From the NCBI RefSeq assembly GCF_001317355.1, contig NZ_LKET01000039.1, positions 62,001 through 126,000 of the forward strand: a stretch of 64,000 nucleotides of DNA, in the 5' to 3' direction. Numbering within the stretch: position 1 is the stretch's first letter; every line of letters starts with the position of its first letter. Below, in pieces: positions 61,491-64,000 of the stretch. The position numbers and the translations under genes are program-made. The DNA comes from Oxobacter pfennigii (lineage in GTDB: Bacteria > Bacillota > Clostridia > Clostridiales > Oxobacteraceae). The notes under the pieces were generated by a model. That model was given only the letters and a program-made list of their open reading frames with translations. It was not told the origin of the DNA and searched no databases.

Positions 61491-61614
61491 ATATGCTTTG
61501 CAAGGTGCGTTTTTCTTTATATAACTGTTAAAGAGCATAAAATATTTTAAATTTAGCTATAGTTTTTATTAATACAGAATTAAATATTACGATTGCAAAT
61601 AAATGAATTCTTAA

Positions 61615-61643
61615 TTGACTTGAAATTTTTCACATGTTACTAT
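61615..61643 (+). promoter_or_regulatory. Promoter of riboswitch cassette 9
   Basis: TTGACT at 61615-61620, 17-base spacer, TACTAT at 61638-61643 with an extended-minus-10 TG. Confidence 0.7.
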
Positions 61644-61662
61644 TGAGCCAATTAAAGACTAT

Positions 61663-61818
61663 AAACAGGTGTCGATTAATTGAGTCGATGAAAAGGGAAA
61701 TGGGTTGAAATCCCATGCGGTCCCGCCGCTGTAAAAGAGTAGTCCTTGCAAATATGCCACTGGGCAACCGGGAAGGCTGTAAGGATGATGATACTTGAGC
61801 CAGAAGACCTGCCTGTTT
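61663..61818 (+). promoter_or_regulatory. Cobalamin riboswitch 9
   Basis: Standard type: P1 AAACAGG/CCTGTTT, AAAGGGAAATGGGTTGAAA, CGGTCCCGCCGCTGTAAA, GCCACTGGG and B12 box AGCCAGAAGACCTGCC. Controls the methyltransferase and binding-protein genes. Confidence 0.96.
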
Positions 61819-61883
61819 GTAAACCATAAAACTTCTGCGAGAGATGGAGGGTGGTGTATTAGAGTTTGTTTAAATTTGCAATG

Positions 61884-61930
61884 AACTCCTGATTTTTCAT
61901 CTTTGTGGATGGATATCAGGAGTTTTTTAT
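61884..61930 (+). terminator. Riboswitch 9 terminator
   Basis: AACTCCTGAT/ATCAGGAGTT stem followed by TTTTTT. Confidence 0.85.
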
Positions 61931-61973
61931 TTGATTTTGTCTATCTGTAAATTCTAAATAAGGAGTGATGAAA

Positions 61974-62789
61974 GTGAATTTCGATTATTTTGACAAGCTG
62001 TGGAACAGCAATGTGTCTTCTGTTGAAGAGAGCAGAAATCACTGGGATTTCAGGGCAAAGGACTTTAACAGCAACAAATCCGAGAAAAATGTTAAGCAGG
62101 TTGTTAGCTTCTTTCTTGAAAAAGGAATGCTGCATGAAGGGTGCGATGCTATCGATATAGGCTGTGGTGCAGGGAAGTACGCAATAGAACTTTCCCAAAT
62201 TGCAAGCAATGTTACCGCACTGGATATTTCTCCGAAGATGCTGGAATATGCAAAGGAAAATGCTGAAAAAGAGGGAGCAGTAAATATTAAATTTTTGGAG
62301 ATGCCCTGGGAAGAAGTAAATGTGGACGAATTAGGGTGGAATAAAAAATTTGATTTTGCGGCAGCTATAATGAGCCCTGCTATAAACAGCAGAGAAAGCC
62401 TCGAAAAGCTCATGAAGGTTTCAAAGGGCTACTGCTTTATGAGCGGACATTTAGACAGGCATGAAAAGGTCATGGAAGATATCGAAAGGATAGCACTTAA
62501 TAGAGAACCGTCCAATATAGAATATGGCAAAAATATTTATTTAAGCTTTAACACATTGTGGATATACGGGATTCATGCCGAAATTACGTATCATAACATG
62601 GACAGGGAGATAACAAGAACCCTGGAAGATGCCTTCAATTATTACTGCGCTCAGCTGCAGAGAAAGTCAGAATTCAGTGACAGTAAAAAAGAAGCCGTTA
62701 AAAAATATCTTGAGGAAATATCAGAGGAGGGTTTTGTTAAGGATACCTTTAAGTCAAAAAATATATGGATGTACTGGAAAAATCCTTAA
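61974..62789 (+). CDS. Class I SAM-dependent methyltransferase
   Basis: 271 residues with motif I AIDIGCGAGKYAIELS, motif II ALDISPKMLEYAKENA and post-motif VNIKFLEMPWEEV of class I methyltransferases. GTG 61974 is eight bases from AAGGAG; ATG 61968 would be too close. Substrate unknown. It is expressed from riboswitch 9 together with an FMN_bind/binding-protein gene, so a role in corrinoid or metal-ligand metabolism is possible, but nothing in the sequence shows corrin specificity; a metallophore, metalloid or small-molecule substrate is equally possible. Confidence 0.8.
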   Translation: MNFDYFDKLWNSNVSSVEESRNHWDFRAKDFNSNKSEKNVKQVVSFFLEKGMLHEGCDAIDIGCGAGKYAIELSQIASNVTALDISPKMLEYAKENAEKEGAVNIKFLEMPWEEVNVDELGWNKKFDFAAAIMSPAINSRESLEKLMKVSKGYCFMSGHLDRHEKVMEDIERIALNREPSNIEYGKNIYLSFNTLWIYGIHAEITYHNMDREITRTLEDAFNYYCAQLQRKSEFSDSKKEAVKKYLEEISEEGFVKDTFKSKNIWMYWKNP

Positions 62790-62879
62790 AAGATATAATT
62801 TTAGTTTTATAGGAGGTGAATAGCCAAAGTAAAACGTTTTGGTTAGAATCCAAATAAAAACAAAGAAGGGTGGATAAAA

Positions 62880-64000
62880 ATGAAAAAAAGATTTATGACA
62901 AGCATGGCTGCATTTTTTATCATGGTATCTATGATAGCAGCCGGGTGCAGTCAACCGGCCGCAACCAATACGGCCAATCCAACTGAAGCTGCAAGCAGAG
63001 CAGGCAGCTATACCGGTAAGGCGGAAGGCTACCACGGAGAGCTTGCAGTAACAACGGAAATCAATAGAGAAGGCAGGATTGTGAATATTACCATAGGAGA
63101 AAATACGGAAACAAAAGGCATAGGGACTGTTGCAATAGAAAAGATGCCTAAACTCATCATAGAGTCACAATCCCTTAATGTGGATATAGTTTCCGGCGCT
63201 ACCCTTACAAGCAACGGGATAATAAATGCGGTTGCAAACTCCCTGAAGGCGGCGGGAGAGGACCCCTCAAAATACGCTTATACCGCCCCTCAGGAAAAAA
63301 ATGAAGAATTGCCAACTGTTGCAATAAATAAAAATGCCATACCTGAAAAGCAAAAAACCACAGGCTCTATAACGGTAACGGATGCAAAGGGCAGAAATGT
63401 AACCATAGACCTTCCCATTTCTTCATATGCCATCAGTACAATGGATGTCATCGACTATATTATACCCCTTAAAGGCAAGGATGCTTTTAACATGCTGGTG
63501 GCTTCAGGGCAGGACGGCGGCGGAGGGATACAGAAGTACGCAAAGCTGTATGAATCCACTGTCGGCAATTATATGGAACATTTGGGACAGATATCCGACC
63601 ATAATGCTCCTTTTGACCTTGAAATGATACTGTCCATGGATCCCGATGTTATAATAGTTAATTCAGCAATGTCGGCCCATAAATATGCTCTGGAAATAGA
63701 AGAACAACTTACGGCTGCAGGAATAGACATAGTCCTCATAGATGTTCCCGGCAAGAAAATGGACAAGTCTGTGCAACAAACAATGAAAATATTAGGACAG
63801 ATATTCCAAGAGGAAGAAAAAGCTCAAGAGGTTGCAGCCTTTATTGATAAACAGTATGAATTAATAGCTTCAAAAAATCTTTCCGAGCGCAGAGACAAGC
63901 CAACGGTCTACTATGAAAAATCAGGATATTCCGAAGTTTATGGCAGCACATCATCAAGTGCTTCTGGCTGGGGTACTTCCATTGCCATTGCCGGCGGCGA
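62880..64000 (+). CDS. Lipoprotein fusing an FMN_bind domain to an ABC substrate-binding domain (3' cut by window)
   Basis: Open to the last base of the window, 373 codons visible. Lipobox MIAAGC (Cys23), then an FMN_bind domain (about 43-125) with GELAVTTEINREGRIVNITI and DIVSGATLTS, where D102-x-x-S-G-A-T108 fits the ApbE flavinylation motif (Thr108). From about residue 150 it is a helical-backbone substrate-binding domain of the FepB/BtuF type: TDAKGRNVTIDLP, YIIPLKGKDAF, LILSMDPDVIIVNSA-like strand, and KPTVYYEKSGYSEVYGS. ATG 62880 follows GAAGGGTGG. Predicted role: capture of a corrinoid or metal complex, with a covalently bound FMN able to reduce it or pass electrons. ABC permease and ATPase genes would lie beyond the window. 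Confidence 0.85.
   Translation, partial: MKKRFMTSMAAFFIMVSMIAAGCSQPAATNTANPTEAASRAGSYTGKAEGYHGELAVTTEINREGRIVNITIGENTETKGIGTVAIEKMPKLIIESQSLNVDIVSGATLTSNGIINAVANSLKAAGEDPSKYAYTAPQEKNEELPTVAINKNAIPEKQKTTGSITVTDAKGRNVTIDLPISSYAISTMDVIDYIIPLKGKDAFNMLVASGQDGGGGIQKYAKLYESTVGNYMEHLGQISDHNAPFDLEMILSMDPDVIIVNSAMSAHKYALEIEEQLTAAGIDIVLIDVPGKKMDKSVQQTMKILGQIFQEEEKAQEVAAFIDKQYELIASKNLSERRDKPTVYYEKSGYSEVYGSTSSSASGWGTSIAIAGG

Overview
The window looks like an anaerobic low-to-mid GC Bacillota, class Clostridia. The evidence is strong Shine-Dalgarno sequences, frequent GTG/TTG starts, AGG/AGA arginine codons, Gram-positive signal peptides and lipoboxes, SLH-like and Clostridium-type CWB2 wall-anchoring repeats, and intrinsic terminators. 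I cannot name the genus. Almost everything recognisable concerns vitamin B12 (cobalamin/corrinoids), cobalt or tetrapyrrole chemistry. I count nine cobalamin riboswitches. Six are near-identical promoter-aptamer-terminator cassettes at about 10.2, 12.8, 21.2, 21.7, 25.9 and 32.7 kb. Three are more divergent, at 11.6, 58.4 and 61.7 kb.

Layout. 1-6.8 kb: the end of a PD-(D/E)XK-type nuclease gene, a cob(I)alamin adenosyltransferase, two AP-endonuclease-2-type TIM barrels, and two Mg/Co-chelatase-like AAA+ proteins (BchI-like, and a BchI-BchD fusion). 6.9-10.1 kb: an ApbE lipoprotein divergent from an exported nitroreductase-like lipoprotein and a degenerate FMN_bind-like lipoprotein. 10.2-11.3 kb: a riboswitch followed by three tandem 50-residue YezD/DUF2292 proteins. 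11.4-12.7 kb: an unidentified structured leader with its own terminator, in tandem with a cobalamin riboswitch, upstream of a small secreted DUF4430-like protein. 12.8-31.8 kb: riboswitch-controlled giant surface proteins (2555 and 1781 aa) flanking a riboswitch-controlled nitrogenase-like operon (a NifH-NifD fusion plus a NifK-like subunit). One riboswitch here has lost its gene. 31.9-32.6 kb: one unrelated-looking minus-strand gene. 32.7-57.7 kb: a riboswitch followed by a co-directional run of 17 genes. These are an ECF transporter (T, double ATPase, CbrT-like S component), a DUF4430 lipoprotein, a MoxR/DUF58/VWA membrane module, and a set of secreted proteins carrying either an alpha/alpha toroid or a DUF4430 domain. 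58.4-61.4 kb: riboswitch plus cbiMNQO cobalt transporter. 61.6-64 kb: riboswitch plus a methyltransferase and an FMN_bind/periplasmic-binding-protein fusion, cut by the window edge.

How the parts may work together. Animal intrinsic factor and transcobalamin consist of an alpha6/alpha6 toroid plus a small beta domain of the DUF4430 type, with B12 held between them. Here both domain types occur repeatedly in exported proteins. Sometimes they are on one chain (2555 aa protein) and sometimes on neighbouring genes with lipid, SLH or CWB2 anchors, and they sit next to a CbrT-like ECF transporter. I infer a cell-surface corrinoid capture system made when B12 is scarce, with cobalt import, adenosylation and a possible tetrapyrrole-modifying chelatase/nitrogenase-like branch. 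A flavinylated binding protein may add an extracellular redox step. The surface capture role and the nitrogenase-like substrate are inference. The riboswitches, CbiMNQO, ECF transporter, adenosyltransferase, ApbE and domain assignments are readable from the sequence.
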